From NCBI GenBank assembly GCA_030141605.1, contig JAQGDQ010000675.1, forward strand, positions 50,610 through 114,609: DNA of 64,000 bases, written 5' to 3'. A program made the position numbers and the translations under genes. Origin of the DNA: Tubiluchus corallicola. Lineage: Eukaryota; Priapulida; Priapulimorpha; Priapulimorphida; Tubiluchidae. The notes beneath the pieces were generated by a model. It ran no database searches. It saw only the letters and a list, made by a program, of their open reading frames with translations, and had not been told where the DNA came from. Numbering within the stretch: position 1 is the first letter of the stretch; each line of letters opens with the position of its first letter. Shown piece after piece: positions 1 through 11,350 of this stretch.

Positions 1-261
1 TATGAATTCACCAGAGCCAACTTGAAAGACACGCAAAAAATATACAATTTGAGTGCAAAACAACAACTTATTTCAAAAATATGACTTTAAAACAACAAAT
101 TAAGTAAAAGTAGATTTATTAATCTTAATTGCTAAGTAGCATAAAGCTATTTTTACTCTGATTCTTAATTTTAGTTTCCTAAATCAGTGATATCAGTCTT
201 TGTGGTAAATTAGCACTTGACACTTATTTGCAGGCACAGTCTTCATCATCCCAGAACTAAA
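1..261. other. No feature recognised (window start)
   Basis: AT-rich sequence with no long open frame, splice-flanked exon or terminal repeat that I can recognise. Confidence 0.5.
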
Positions 262-400
262 TTAATTTTTTGGCAAGCTAAAGTTTTTATTGCTGATTCG
301 AAATACATTCGGTGCGATTCGAATTAAAAAGGCAAAAATTCGACTCAATTCGATTTCTGGTTGCGTTTGCTCACCCCACAGGCCAACCCTTATTAAAAAT
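262..400 (+). mobile_element. Fragment of the TTCGAATTCGATT-rich hAT-like element
   Basis: The stretch contains repeated ATTCGA/TCGAAT words and ends in CGATTTCTGGTTGCGTTTGCTCACCCCA. It matches the right end of the better-preserved element at 5521-5914 (CGATTTCTGGTAGAGAATGCTCACCCCT). Only one end is visible, so this is a truncated or degenerate copy. The 68-residue open frame across it on the minus strand is a by-product of the repeat. Confidence 0.5.
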
Positions 401-985
401 GCACTAGCGGTCAGCGCATGCGTTTGAGTGAACGCCGAGACAGAAAATTCAGCCAGAAAAAGGTTCATTGCCCTTTTGGGGGGTCAAGACCCGCAGTTTG
501 GAAACCACTGATCTAGATACTAAATTTTGGGTCACGCCGAAGTGTTTTAATATATTTTATCATTTATCAGTTTTCTGTAAATTGCAGCTTGAAACTAATG
601 TCAAATAAATTATTACTATTGACGTTGTAAGACCGTAACTGATAGTGGAGCGAACCTACTTGCAATTTTAAAATGAAAAAGCAAGATATGTGAAGAATTC
701 AAGACTGAAGGATATTCACTTTTATGATCACTAGGCCACACGGCAACTTGTGATCAAGACAGATTGTGTACCCTCATCAGACAAATCTTACGTGTCACCT
801 AATCTAACATGATAATCAATTTATTTATTCACTTCATTAATTAACGTTTCTATTTTGATCGTTTTAATAGTTTCACATTTTCTCTTTTACCATTTCTTTA
901 GTTCATTCATATTTTTCCTGTTACCTTCAAGATTAGTCATCGTCATCATACTCATCATGAACATCTTCATCGCCATCGCCATCCA
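401..985. other. No feature recognised
   Basis: AT-rich intergenic sequence. I see no gene or structured repeat. Confidence 0.45.
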
Positions 986-1636
986 CATTACCACCACTGC
1001 TACACTGCTGCTGCGACCACCACCACCGCCACTACCATCAACACCACAAGAACCACCACCACCACCTTCATCATCAATCTTACCACGGCCGTCATCAACA
1101 AAACCACCTTATCATCCACCACCATCACCACCATCACCGCCACTACCATCAACACCACAAGAACCACCACCACCACCTTCATCATCAATCTTACCACGAC
1201 CGTCATCAACACCACCACCTTATCATCCACCACCATCACCACCATCACCGCCACTACCATCAACACCACAAGAACCACCACCACCACCTTCATCATCAAT
1301 CTTACCACGACCGTCATCAACACCACCACCTTATCATCCACCACCATCACTACCATCACCGTCACTACCACCACCACCACCACCACCATCACCACCACCA
1401 CCAACACCACCACCACCACCATCACCACCACCACCAACACCACCACCACCACCACAACCACTACTACTGCCATTGCCATTACCATCAACACCACAAGAAC
1501 CACCACCCCCACCTTCATCATCAATCTTACCACGACCGCCATCAACATCACTGCCTTATCATCCACCATCATCACCATATCGTCTACCACCAGTCCATCA
1601 TCACCAGCTCAATCAGCACCACCACCGCTGCCACTA
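986..1636 (+). repeat. CCA-rich minisatellite, 111-bp higher unit
   Basis: The region is dominated by CCA/TCA trinucleotides. A longer unit with the word ACTACCATCAACACCACAAG recurs at about 1031, 1142 and 1253 (period 111 bp), with a fourth partial unit near 1480. The middle (1370-1450) collapses to nearly pure CCACCA. Because the period is divisible by three, a 260-codon proline-rich frame stays open on the plus strand and a valine-rich one on the minus strand. Neither has splice signals or a recognisable domain, so I call it a repeat rather than a gene. Confidence 0.8.
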
Positions 1637-2043
1637 AGACTGGGGAGTGTTGTCGGTCTGACTGCGCATGTCTGAAGCCACATTTCGCTGAAGCCAGATC
1701 TCGTCAGGTGCGTGCAGTAACATGACCAGAACCGATGCTTCAATCAATTAATTTATCATGTCTGCATAAGCTTGCCCAAATTGCGGTGTCCATTATAAAC
1801 CATTACCAATTGCACTTTGCTTGTTACAACTGCATCTGTGAGTGACTTGTTTAATCCTCTCTACTCGACATCTGTACATGTCACGCGCCATTCAACTACC
1901 GCACAATCAGTTGTCATTAAACAGAAATGGTCAAATCACAACTTAATTTAGAACAATACAGCGTAGGTCACTGAGATATTAAACGTAAATCAAACACGAG
2001 CTGCACTGTTATTGAATTGAATTGAATTTATAGAAATGATAAA
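1637..2043. other. No feature recognised
   Basis: Mixed-composition sequence with no open frame or repeat match seen inside this window. Confidence 0.4.
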
Positions 2044-2630
2044 AGCGTATTAAAACAAAACTGGACCCAATCTCAAACTGCAGGTCAAAACAATCTACTC
2101 TATAAAATATTGAAAGGAAACATACTGTTCTTTCAAAAATGACTTGCGTGAAAGAATTATTAACATAATGTTCAACAGTAAAAATATTCCATGAGCGTGT
2201 TGCACGTGTTCGCGAAAGCGAAAATTGAAGTACAGTGCTACTGTAAGATATTCAGTGTGTTGTACTAATGTTAGGCTAGTTTTAAGATAAAAATTCAAAT
2301 TTCAAATTTACCGCTGTGCTCACGCATGAGCTGTCGAACGTGTACACTTCGTCACCAACTACCATATCTGAACTGAGAGGTACAGCACCTATTTTTTGTG
2401 CAATACATTTCAGAAATGCAGGCGCTAGTGTCCGTCTAACTGGCGAATGGCAAAATGCAAGTAACAGCGAAGAACTAGTGGCGCGAACGTGAAATTGTGT
2501 TTGTGTGGTTATACTTTTTCACGTAAGTCATTTTTGAAAAAATAGTATGTTTCATTCAATATTTTAAAGAGTGGATTGTTTTGACCAGCAATTTAAGATC
2601 GAGTCCGGTTTTGCTTTAAAGAAATAAGAA
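2044..2630. mobile_element. Foldback element of repeat family W, copy 1
   Basis: About 105 bp at 2052-2159 is an imperfect reverse complement of 2519-2625. Shared words include GGTCAAAACAATC, AAAATATTGAA and TCAAAAATGACTT. The interior, with the word GGTACAGCACCT and the segment ending AGAACTAGTG, recurs at 25690-26240 and 36430-36672, and shorter pieces occur at 9880-10015. The interior has no open frame. I infer a non-autonomous DNA element with long inverted ends; its superfamily is unclear. Confidence 0.6.
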
Positions 2631-3715
2631 ACTGTGTCAGCTGTTCTAACAAACGTTTTCACCTAGTTTGCCAAACATAATGAGACTTGCTGTAAATTTT
2701 AAAAATAATGACATACGAATTTGCCTTGTTAATTTAAAAGTTATGTATCATTGCAAAAATGCAAAAAGATGACCCTAAAGTTTTTTGACATTTATACGTA
2801 ACCGTTTGTGACGTTATAGCGGTAATTTTCAAGGTATTACACAATTTTCTTCTTAGAATATCATGACCAAAATTTTGGCGCTTTGATAATTTTCTACCAC
2901 TCTCTTTTTTCGTCGATTACTCTTTCATTGGTGACTCTTCATTTCCGAGTTTAGATGAATTTAGCGGAAACGTATTTTTATCACTGTGTTTGACCATTGT
3001 GTTTCTGGCTTTTTTATACACACGCGTCAATAAATTTTTCATTATCACTTTACAATCGTTCATGGGTAGCAATTTGATATACATACTTCTTGTAAGAAAA
3101 AGCACATCGTAGCCAAAACTCTTTGTATACGAAATGCAAATGTTTGTTTATAGTTGTTGTGGTAGAAATTTGCTTTTACACAAAAACTCCATCCACACGT
3201 AGAAAATAGACTGTTAATGTGGTTGTAGCGCTTTAAAACTCCTACGGGGCCACACTACTCGAAATAGGTCTTATATAAGACCTATGACTTTTTTGCTGCT
3301 GTATCAGTACAGACATAACTAAATGATTATAAATTAGGTACTGTTCTATTCAGGTGAATCTCCGCTATCCAATCATGTTATTTGTTTAAACATTTATAAG
3401 TGATTTAATTGGATAAAAAAAACACACCCTCTTCAGGCGCCCCAGCTTAGCCTATTGAGTAGCTTAGTCTGGTGTACACTTGCGTGATCGTAGAGACTAT
3501 TTTATTCATCACCTCCTTGCTACAGTGAAAGCTACAGCCAAGTGATTTTCACAAAAACTATCAAATATAATTGTTGCTTAGTGAGAGCAGTTTGTTCATG
3601 AACCCCTGCAAAATGCAGCAAACGCTTATGGTCCCTCTAAAGGAGTTAATATTTCTTGTCTCGTGTAAAATACTAAAAAGACACACAGGCTCCTTTTAAA
3701 ATACCCTTAAAGAAA
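2631..3715. other. No feature recognised
   Basis: About 1.1 kb of AT-rich sequence. A short palindrome, GGTCTTATATAAGACC, lies near 3267. No coding exon or full repeat was recognised. Confidence 0.4.
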
Positions 3716-4265
3716 AGGGCAACCCTTCTAGGGGGTTAGGCTTATTTCAATGTTCGTGAAAACACTTAGAAGAATTTAGTAGTTAAACTGCAATAAGCAC
3801 CTCGTGTAAAAGCACTATAAAGTCGCTATCACTTCATACTTGGACGCTCCCATTTTGAATGCCCATTCTTCTTCCAATGACGTCATTCGTCTTGAAGAAA
3901 AGTAGCGCACTGTCAATCTTCATCAAAAGTTTAATAAGTTTTTACATAAAAATAGATATCCACTTTTGTGATATTTTTGCGTGAACATTAGGTAAGCTGC
4001 AGAAATTTGAATTAGTTTAAGCAACGCACGCTCACGAAAGGCCACGATGCGCTTACGAAAAGTCACGAAGTCTCTCAGTTACGTCACAATATTCAAATGA
4101 ATGGCGGCAACCAAAACGCCTGAAAATTTTCATTGAAAGGTAGAATATTTTAAATTTATGCTTTATAAGCGATTCTTTGCAAGTTACTTTATTACATTTT
4201 TCTTATTTTAAGTGTTAATAGTAAAATAAAGCCAACATACTGAATGACTTGTTCTTTCCTTTAAG
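3716..4265. repeat. Dispersed repeat family X, copy 1
   Basis: This stretch aligns in order with 20005-20480. Shared words are GGCTTATTTCAATGTT, CCAATGACGTCATT, AGTTACGTCACAAT and a 3' part reading AATAAA-CCAACATACTGAATGACTTG. Neither copy has a coding frame. The CRE-like TGACGTCA and TTACGTCA words are kept in both copies. It is an unclassified interspersed element. Confidence 0.6.
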
Positions 4266-4645
4266 TTATATTTAAACCTTCACCAGACAATGGAACTCGC
4301 AATCATCAATCTCTTATTCAAGATTCACAAAGACGGACAAGAAAGAGACAATGCGCCCAGCGGCGGTGAGATACCGCATTCGGTCAGCGCAGATGGCCAG
4401 CTACTGTGCAATATTGACCAGTGTGACGCAACGTTGACCGTTACTGGCGAACCGTTGATGAAATAAGTAGCTCTAATGAGCGCTTTCGTTGACGGAATAA
4501 GAGGTCAGTGAGGTGCGTATGTTAGACACAATGAGATAAGATCTGTCGAAACTTGAACAACTAGTTTTCTCATTTTAACAATGATATTAAAATTGACAAT
4601 GACGACAATGTTCATGATGCTGACGACGGCGACACTTATTATATG
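4266..4645. other. No feature recognised
   Basis: Intergenic sequence between two repeats. I see nothing supportable in it. Confidence 0.4.
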
Positions 4646-5157
<512 letters not shown>

Positions 5158-5520
5158 GCATAGGGCCTGATATAGTTTATTTGATACATCACTGATTTAT
5201 ACAATTCGACAAGCTGCTTACTGAAATTAATTACAATATTTAGAAGTATTAGCGACTAGGCCTATATTTATATAATATATTTAAATCATGCATATTTATG
5301 GTATATATGTAATACTAATGAAGTCATATAAATTGAAAAAAAATTATTACTAATAATAAGTTATTTTATTTACACAACATAATTACATATATATGGTACG
5401 CATGTGAAAGGGAAAGGCTATAAGTTTATTATAATTATTACTAGTAATTATTGTATGTACACTAATTATTGAATAGTTGATGTTATCTACGAAGTCACGA
5501 ATATTAGATCTGTAATCATT
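5158..5520. other. No feature recognised
   Basis: Strongly AT-rich, with TATATA-type runs. No gene or element boundary seen. Confidence 0.4.
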
Positions 5521-5914
5521 AGGGGTGAACATCGACCGTCGAGTTCGATTCGAACGAGTTTTTTAATTCGAAATTGATTCGAATCTAAAATTATAGTTTC
5601 GAATAATTCAGTACTTGAACCACATACGTTCTTTTGTCATTAAAACGTTTAAACGTCACGCAATTAGCACAATTTAGTAGCGACCTCTGTGCGCAATTTT
5701 TAAACTAATTATCGGTGCTTCTATTGCAGAGCAAAATCGAGTAATATGCACGATCTTCGTAAAACCGCGTTACGCTGAGGGTTCGAAAACTTGTTCGAAA
5801 ATCTTTCAAACTCAATTCGCATTCGAAATGCTGAAATTCGATTTGATTCGAATTCGAAAGTCACTAATTCGGTTTGATTCGAATTCGATTTCTGGTAGAG
5901 AATGCTCACCCCTT
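5521..5914. mobile_element. Non-autonomous hAT-like element rich in ATTCGA
   Basis: The ends are AGGGGTGAACAT and ATGCTCACCCCT, an imperfect terminal inverted repeat. TGTAATCA lies beside both ends, offset by two bases on the left, compatible with an 8-bp hAT target duplication. The interior is full of ATTCGA/TTCGAAT words. Related pieces lie at 262-400, 24268-24545 and 24776-25465. Confidence 0.65.
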
Positions 5915-6127
5915 GTAATCACTGACCATATATTTTGTTTTTTTCTAGAAAGACGTCATCTTATGTAGACAATTCAATTTGTTTTAAGTTTATTTATCAG
6001 CTTTGGTATAAAGAAACCGTCTCATGTGCAAAACGGATTATTGTGATTCTGGTAGCGTCTAGCAGTGGATCATGAATACAATATTTGCCACAGTCGTTTC
6101 CGGCTGTTACCGTTGCCGGGTTTAAAT

Positions 6128-6560
6128 CAGAAGAAAACATTCGTCTTGAAATTTTACATTACCTACATGCAATCTTATTGCATACAGAGCTTGTATTAGC
6201 AGTAACACTGTATAAAACTTGCAAATTTAATCTCAAGCGATGACCGTTAGACGCAGCCATTTTAATGGTAGGTCATTTTAAACACGTTTAGATAACATTC
6301 GGTCAAGTTTGAAGAAATAATCAGAGCATTCGTAGCGCACACGTCACTAACAAGTAAAAGTATAAATTACTTTATATTGTCAATAAGATCACTAATGCGT
6401 TTTTTGTGAACCGGTGGTGCACACTGGGATGGCTACGAAGCGAATATTTTAAATTATTATTTTTGATAATTACATAAGTCTCTCGAAAACGCAAGGTAAC
6501 GGAAGTAATATAACTTTGTGTGGGAAATTTTTGTGACATAATTTAAAGTGGCCTTCCCTT
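6128..6560 (+). repeat. Dispersed repeat family Y, copy 1
   Basis: The order of conserved words TCGTCTTGAAATTTTA, GCAGTAACACTGTATAAAAC, GATGACCGTTAG-CGCAGCCATTTT, TTTAGATAACATT, AGAGCATTCGTAGCGCAC, GTCTNTC and a terminal GGAAATTTTTGTG-ATAATTTA is shared with 33800-34470, 36675-37100, 51060-51560 and 62265-62930 on the plus strand, and 30150-30450 on the minus strand. There is no open frame. It sits just downstream of the bZIP stop codon. Confidence 0.7.
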
Positions 6561-6589
6561 CCCTTCCCTCCCTTTTAAAGACTAGAATT

Positions 6590-7121
6590 TTAATGATTAA
6601 ACAGCATGTACTGTAACTTTGCTGTCTCATTTTTCAAGACAGCTATTTGTGCACGTAATTTCAAATTCTCCTGCTCTAAAATAACAGCTCTCATCGCGAT
6701 CTCCTCTTCCTTCTGTCTGCGCATATCACGTGACCTCTTAGCTGCGTCGTTGTTCTTGCGACGTCTCTCCCAATAAGCGGCGTCCTTTTTTTCTTCCGGC
6801 ACCGGTTTTACTTTACGTTGTTCGGAATCGGACGACAGCCGTCGCTTGCGGAACAAGCCGGATATAGTCGCGACGGGTCCAAAAGCAGCCATATTGGATG
6901 CATAACCGGGATATGATGACGTCATTGTTTGATGATAGTGGGGGTAGTGTTGTGAGAGGGGTGCATCGGAGTATTGATAGAGTGAAAACGGAGGATGAAA
7001 TGTAAGTTCTTGAGCTTGAGTAACCACCAAGGGAGCATCTTCTGTTTTCCCAGTTACAACTTTCTGAGGAATCGGCTTCTGAAGCCCTTTTGTTGAACTA
7101 TAAATGATAGATCCCTCCATC
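6590..7121 (-). CDS. bZIP transcription factor, PAR/NFIL3-like (terminal coding exon)
   Basis: The exon encodes 176 residues from an ATG at 7118-7120 to the stop at 6590-6592. Residues about 114-173 form a bZIP domain: an acidic-to-basic entry KKDAAYWERRRKNN, the DNA-contact signature NDAAKRSRDMRR, then a zipper with leucines at exact seven-residue spacing (148, 155, 162, 169). The WERRRKNN-AAKRSRD pattern is characteristic of the PAR/NFIL3/CES-2/Giant group, which act in the nucleus as dimers on TTAYGTAA-type sites. A basic RKRR stretch near residue 91 may be nuclear targeting; the first 90 residues are low in recognisable structure. A pyrimidine-rich tract ending CTTAG lies one base before the ATG, so I read this as a spliced exon. 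The open frame extends 49 codons upstream, but that part includes transposon sequence. Upstream exons are not identified. Subgroup assignment is uncertain; bZIP identity is firm. Confidence 0.87.
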
Positions 7122-7195
7122 CTAAGTGTAAAAAATTCACGAGTTAAAAAAGTTAGTACACGATTATATTCAGTGTTATCATAAATACGATTAAT

Positions 7196-7603
7196 GAGTC
7201 TTTTCACAGTTTCGTTGTGCGCACGCGCATGTTGCTGTAGATCAAAAGTTAAGTGTATCTGTACCACAGCAACAGGTCTTACTCTTAACTACAACAGTCA
7301 AGAGACGTGTCTAAAGCGCAGCCGTCTGCCGCATCAGTTCAGTAACTTCAGTTGTTTTACGTTGACCTTACGTACTTAATTATGCATTAGGCTATGCGTA
7401 GAGTGATTTACTAACAGGATCTTGCTTGGGAACAAGAAAAAATGAATTAGGCAATGTTCTAGCTAGCTGTTAAAAATTGTTACTATTACAATAGCATGGG
7501 CTGCGAGGCGTTGGTCAAGTGCACATAAATGTGTTGTCTGGTACTCTTAACCTTTGACCTTTTTCACGATCATCATCAATCGCTGCAACTGTTAAAAGCC
7601 TTA
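7196..7603. mobile_element. MITE family Z, copy a
   Basis: The left end TCTTTTCACAGTTTCGTTGTGCGCACGCGC and right end (CAACTGTTAAAAGCC) are inverted versions of a terminal repeat whose better form is GCCTTTTCACAGTTTCG. The subterminal words AGGTCAAAGGTTAAGTGTACCACAGCAAC and CATGGGCTGCGAGGCGTTG recur in copies at 18408, 20727, 38428 and 39519. TTAATGAG and TTAATGCG flank it. It lies directly upstream of the bZIP exon, where its left end is translated as RAHNETVKRL in an open frame that is not likely protein. Confidence 0.7.
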
Positions 7604-7639
7604 ATGCGGTAATTAAAGGCACTAATACAACAAAAGAAC

Positions 7640-8700
7640 CAAAGAAAAAATAAGTAGATCTATAGAAATTAAAAAATAAAAATAAATAAGAAAAGAGAAA
7701 ATATTAGCATAAAAAATCAGACAGAATTAAAATGCATACAAAAATACAAAAATAAAAATATAAAAATATGAAAGGAGGAAAAATAAGAAAAGCAATAATG
7801 AGAACAGACAAGGAAAAAACAAAAAGGAAAAGTAGAGAAAAAGATAAAAAGAAAGAACGAAAGAAATAGGCGAAGAAGCAAAGGAAAGAGAAAAAAGTCA
7901 AAAAGTAAAATGAAAAGAATATTTGGAATAGAAGAAGAAGAACAGAATTGGAGCAGAAGGGAAGAGAAGAGAGGTGAACAAAGAACTGGAGGGTTACAAG
8001 AAGGAAAGAGAGAAAAATGAAAGAAAAGAGAAAATAAAAGTAGAAAAGAGACGACGAAAAAATAAAACAGGAGTGAAAAGCAAAGAAGAATATATGGGAG
8101 AAGAAAAGAAGAGGAAAGAAAATATTCAAGAAAAGAAAAGAAGAAGAAAAAAGAGAAGAAAAAGAAAATGAAAAAGGAAAGGAAAATGAAAAGAAAGCAA
8201 AAGGAAAGAAAAGGAAAGGAACAAAAAGGAAAGAAAAAAGAAAAGAGAAAACAAAACAAAACAAAAAAGAGAGGAAAGGGAAAGCAAAAGAACTCAAAGG
8301 AAAAGAAACGAGATAGAAAAAGAAGATAAGAGAAACATAAATACTGAAAAAAGCAAAAATAAGAGAAAAGAACAAGATAAAAATGAATAAAATGAAAAGA
8401 GAATAAAAGGAAAACGGCGAAAAACAAAGAATTGATAAAAAGGTAAAGTAAAGAAAATGAAAAAGTAAATACAGGAAATAAAAGAAAAAAGAAAAACAAA
8501 GAAAGAGAAATTCAAAAGTGCAAAAAATCTGAGGTAAATATCACGATGATGGTCAATTAAGATGCACTTGTAAGCATAATTACCTAACCACTTAATATGT
8601 AAGAAACAAATTAAAAAGATATTACAAAAGAGCAAAAAACAAAAGAAAGGATATGAAGGAAAAAGAAGGGGTAAAATAAAGAAAATCAGAAAAAACATTG
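7640..8700 (+). repeat. Long polypurine (A/G) tract
   Basis: For about 1 kb the plus strand is almost entirely A and G, with short interruptions (largest about 8521-8600). It is irregular rather than a simple microsatellite: AAAAG, GAAA and AGGAAA words are mixed. The three long phenylalanine/serine-rich frames on the minus strand and the lysine/glutamate frame on the plus strand are compositional artefacts. Such tracts can form triplex (H-) DNA; that is inference here. Confidence 0.8.
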
Positions 8701-9510
8701 TTTCCCAAAGAAAAAATTAGAACTGATAAACCTACCTCGGCTTCCGGTGAAGCCTTTATGCAAAAAAATTTACAAATTAAGCAATCACAACGTAGCTTGA
8801 TTTAAATGTCGTTTCTAAAATCGAGGTTCATCATGGTTTATTTACTTAAAATGATGAAAATGTTTGCTTGTTCTGTGTAAACGGTTTTCAAAACAATTGC
8901 ACAAATAAAAAGTTTTCAATCCAAAGCTGACCACAGCTGCAGTCGTAATGACTACATGTTAACAGACAAAACTACGAATGACCATATATCACTATGTACT
9001 TATATACGTAGCTCGTTTATTATCATGAAACAATACTTGCGTCATTAGTAGAGGACGGCCTATTTGATCTCGCATCCTGTGTACTGCATCCAACCGCGCT
9101 GTCTATGTTAATGTATACGCAACCTTGGTTTTGGAGTGGCTACTCAGGATTTCTCAGAGCCCGGGGAATCCTAAGTACCGGGTTTGCGTTTACATTATAC
9201 AGTGAATGGAGCGAGAACTGGTTGTCCAGAGTGACGTAAATCCACTGCGGTTAACTTTGCGTAATCCCTTTCTGTATTAATGGTCAGCCTGTTGTGGACA
9301 GCGGTCGAAATCCTGCGCTGGATTGAGCCATATTACGCATCGACTATTAAGAACGAGTTATTGTGTAATTAATTAATTACACTGAAAGCTACAGAACGCG
9401 TAACTCAGGTGTAGGGACCTTATTAATAGAATCCTGTTGCATAAGCTTAGATAAAATAGATATCAAACGCGCAGGCGCGCTTTCCTAAAATTAGGCAAGG
9501 GTTAAATTTT
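8701..9510. other. No feature recognised
   Basis: Unique-looking intergenic sequence. No exon or transposon boundary was recognised. Confidence 0.4.
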
Positions 9511-9708
9511 ATGAATCGACTACTTCGACTTTCAGAAACCAGAAATTTAATGTGGAACAATTTGCCTGTTTATGTTCGAAACAGAGTTACTAATGGCAGC
9601 TTCAAGAAGATTGCAAATTATTTAGTACACGTACATGAAAGATTTTTTGTGGGTTCCAGATTTGGTCATATGCATTCAAGGCTAAGAAAATGCAATGCAG
9701 TAAATTAA
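9511..9708 (+). pseudogene. C-terminal remnant of a non-LTR retrotransposon ORF2
   Basis: The 65-codon frame contains WNNLPVYVRN, then NGSFKKIANYLV and FGHMHSRLRKCNAVN. A WN-LP-x-RN motif followed by SFK and a GxxxxHxRLRxxC stretch is typical of the tail of LINE reverse transcriptase polyproteins. There is no RT core upstream, so this is a 5'-truncated remnant. The match is by motif memory only. Confidence 0.45.
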
Positions 9709-9859
9709 GAAATGATTTTTTAACAATCACGTAGAGAGAAATCGTTTTCGTGTATGTGGTTGACAATTTGAAGATGTTCAACGCTATTTTTAAAATCTCA
9801 TAGATATGATAATATTGGGTATATTAGTTTAAACGATGATTCGCATAATACGCTCTTTT

Positions 9860-10020
9860 TAAGTATGACAAAAACTCTACATTTTAACACAATGAAAACT
9901 GCAAAAGCGTTTCTGATAATTAAATAATAGATTAAAAACGTAATTAATGGCGGGCAAGCCCAACTATTGACGACATCACAAACTAACATAATTTTCAACA
10001 GCGAAAACATTCCACGAGCA
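9860..10020 (-). repeat. Fragment of repeat family W
   Basis: The segment with TTTCTGATAATTA-ATAATAGATTAAAA, GGCAAGC-GCCCAACTA and GACATCACAAACTAAC-TAATTTTCAACAG matches about 25750-25860. It is a fragment only and carries no gene. Confidence 0.5.
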
Positions 10021-10523
10021 AAAATATACTAATATGCATCAAATTACGTAAAAATGTTGTTGATAAAATAAAAATTGGCCCCAGACAAAGTAAAAAAGAT
10101 CGTTGTTAAAGTGAAACAAGATGTCAAATGGTGTTAAGGTGAAAAATGTGTCAAATGTTCAACATCATTAAATGAAGTGTTGCTGAATGCGGAGTCGTTA
10201 AGTGAGAACTTACCGTGTTTGACATGCATTTACATGCCCAAGGAATCTCTTCCTAGAGCCCTACATATAATGTAAACCTGATGAAACAACAAAAATACCA
10301 AATACAGGCATATAGTATGTTGCATATAAGCGTTTAACAAAAGCAACTGTAGATTTAAGGGATGGTACAGGGGCAAACAGGGGCAAACAGGGGCAAACAG
10401 GAGAGCTTGGTGTCAGCAAGTGGGATGATTTGGAATGTTTAAACCTGTGGATCATAAGAGCCATGGCACAACATATTAAGCTGCACTTACGTATAAACAG
10501 TGGTGGATGTACTGATACACGAT
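10021..10523. other. No gene; short GGGGCAAACA triplication
   Basis: Intergenic. Three tandem copies of a 10-bp word (AGGGGCAAAC) lie near 10370-10400. Nothing else was recognised. Confidence 0.4.
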
Positions 10524-10664
10524 ACTGGTTGCAGGCCCTATTTCAAGGGGGGATACTTCCCCGGGGCCTCACCCTCCAGGGGGCCCTCGCGCCGAGGTAA
10601 CTTTTTTTGCTTTATGCGAACATACTGCCTCCTCTCCCCCTCTCTCTCTCTCTCTCTCTTGCTG

Positions 10665-10697
<33 letters not shown>

Positions 10698-11069
10698 CCC
10701 CCCCTCTCTCTCTGCTCCCTCTCTCTCTCTCTCTTTCCCTCTCTCCCCCTCTCTCCCCCCTCTCTCTCTCTTTCCCTCTCTCTCTCTCCCTCTCCCTCTC
10801 TCTCTCTCTCTTGCCGCACGCGTGCCGTTTGACTGGTGCGGCTCGGTGCCGATGTTCAGCTGTTTTCATTTTCGGAATTTCTAACACCGGCTTGTACGGA
10901 AGTGAGAGTACGGTATTACATATTGCAAAGATGTTGTTTTTCATTTGACTATTTGACAAGTATTAAGAACTGGTCTTGAGACTGCTCTCTTCGCCCCCCC
11001 CCCTGAGGGGGCCTCACACACCCCACTTCCCCGGGCCTCGCTTAGGCTGAAATAGGCCCTGACTGGTTG
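10524..11069 (+). mobile_element. Non-autonomous hAT-type element with CT microsatellite, copy 2
   Basis: The element (10532-11061) starts CAGGCCCTATTTCA and ends CTGAAATAGGCCCTG, with a perfect 8-bp target duplication ACTGGTTG at 10524-10531 and 11062-11069. The interior holds a (CT)n tract at about 10635-10812 with CCCTC interruptions, then a unique middle (TTTTCGGAATTTCTAACACC) shared with the copy at 14747-15201. It is in the opposite orientation to the copy at 4654-5149. No transposase is encoded. Confidence 0.85.
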
Positions 11070-11350
11070 TGTTCAAGCAATTTTATTTCATCAAAATAAC
11101 GTTGTGGAGTACGTTAATGGTGCATCTTCGCGCTGGGATTATTTGTACCAAACTGTATGAGGGAAGACAAGTCATGTTAAATCTCAATCACGAAGATCTA
11201 CCACTACGTACTCAACAGCATTCTATTGTTATTTTAATGAAATCTAATAGTTTGAAAAAAACAACGTCATGCATTAGCACAATGCAAAGGCTATGCTTGA
11301 TTTTAAAGCAACAGGTAAACAAAACGCAAAGCCATATATTTGAACCGTGG

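Noticed and set aside
855-1637. 260-codon proline-rich open frame (and minus-strand valine-rich frame)
   Set aside because: It is produced by a CCA minisatellite whose 111-bp period is a multiple of three. There are no splice signals, domain or codon structure independent of the repeat.
7121-7267. 49-codon N-terminal extension of the bZIP frame
   Set aside because: The segment includes the end of MITE family Z (peptide ARAHNETVKRL) and a splice acceptor sits between it and the ATG at 7120.
7704-8499. Overlapping 223- and 260-codon phenylalanine-rich frames resembling membrane proteins
   Set aside because: They come from the complement of an A/G-only tract. Both frames are open because TAA/TAG/TGA are rare in such sequence on that strand.
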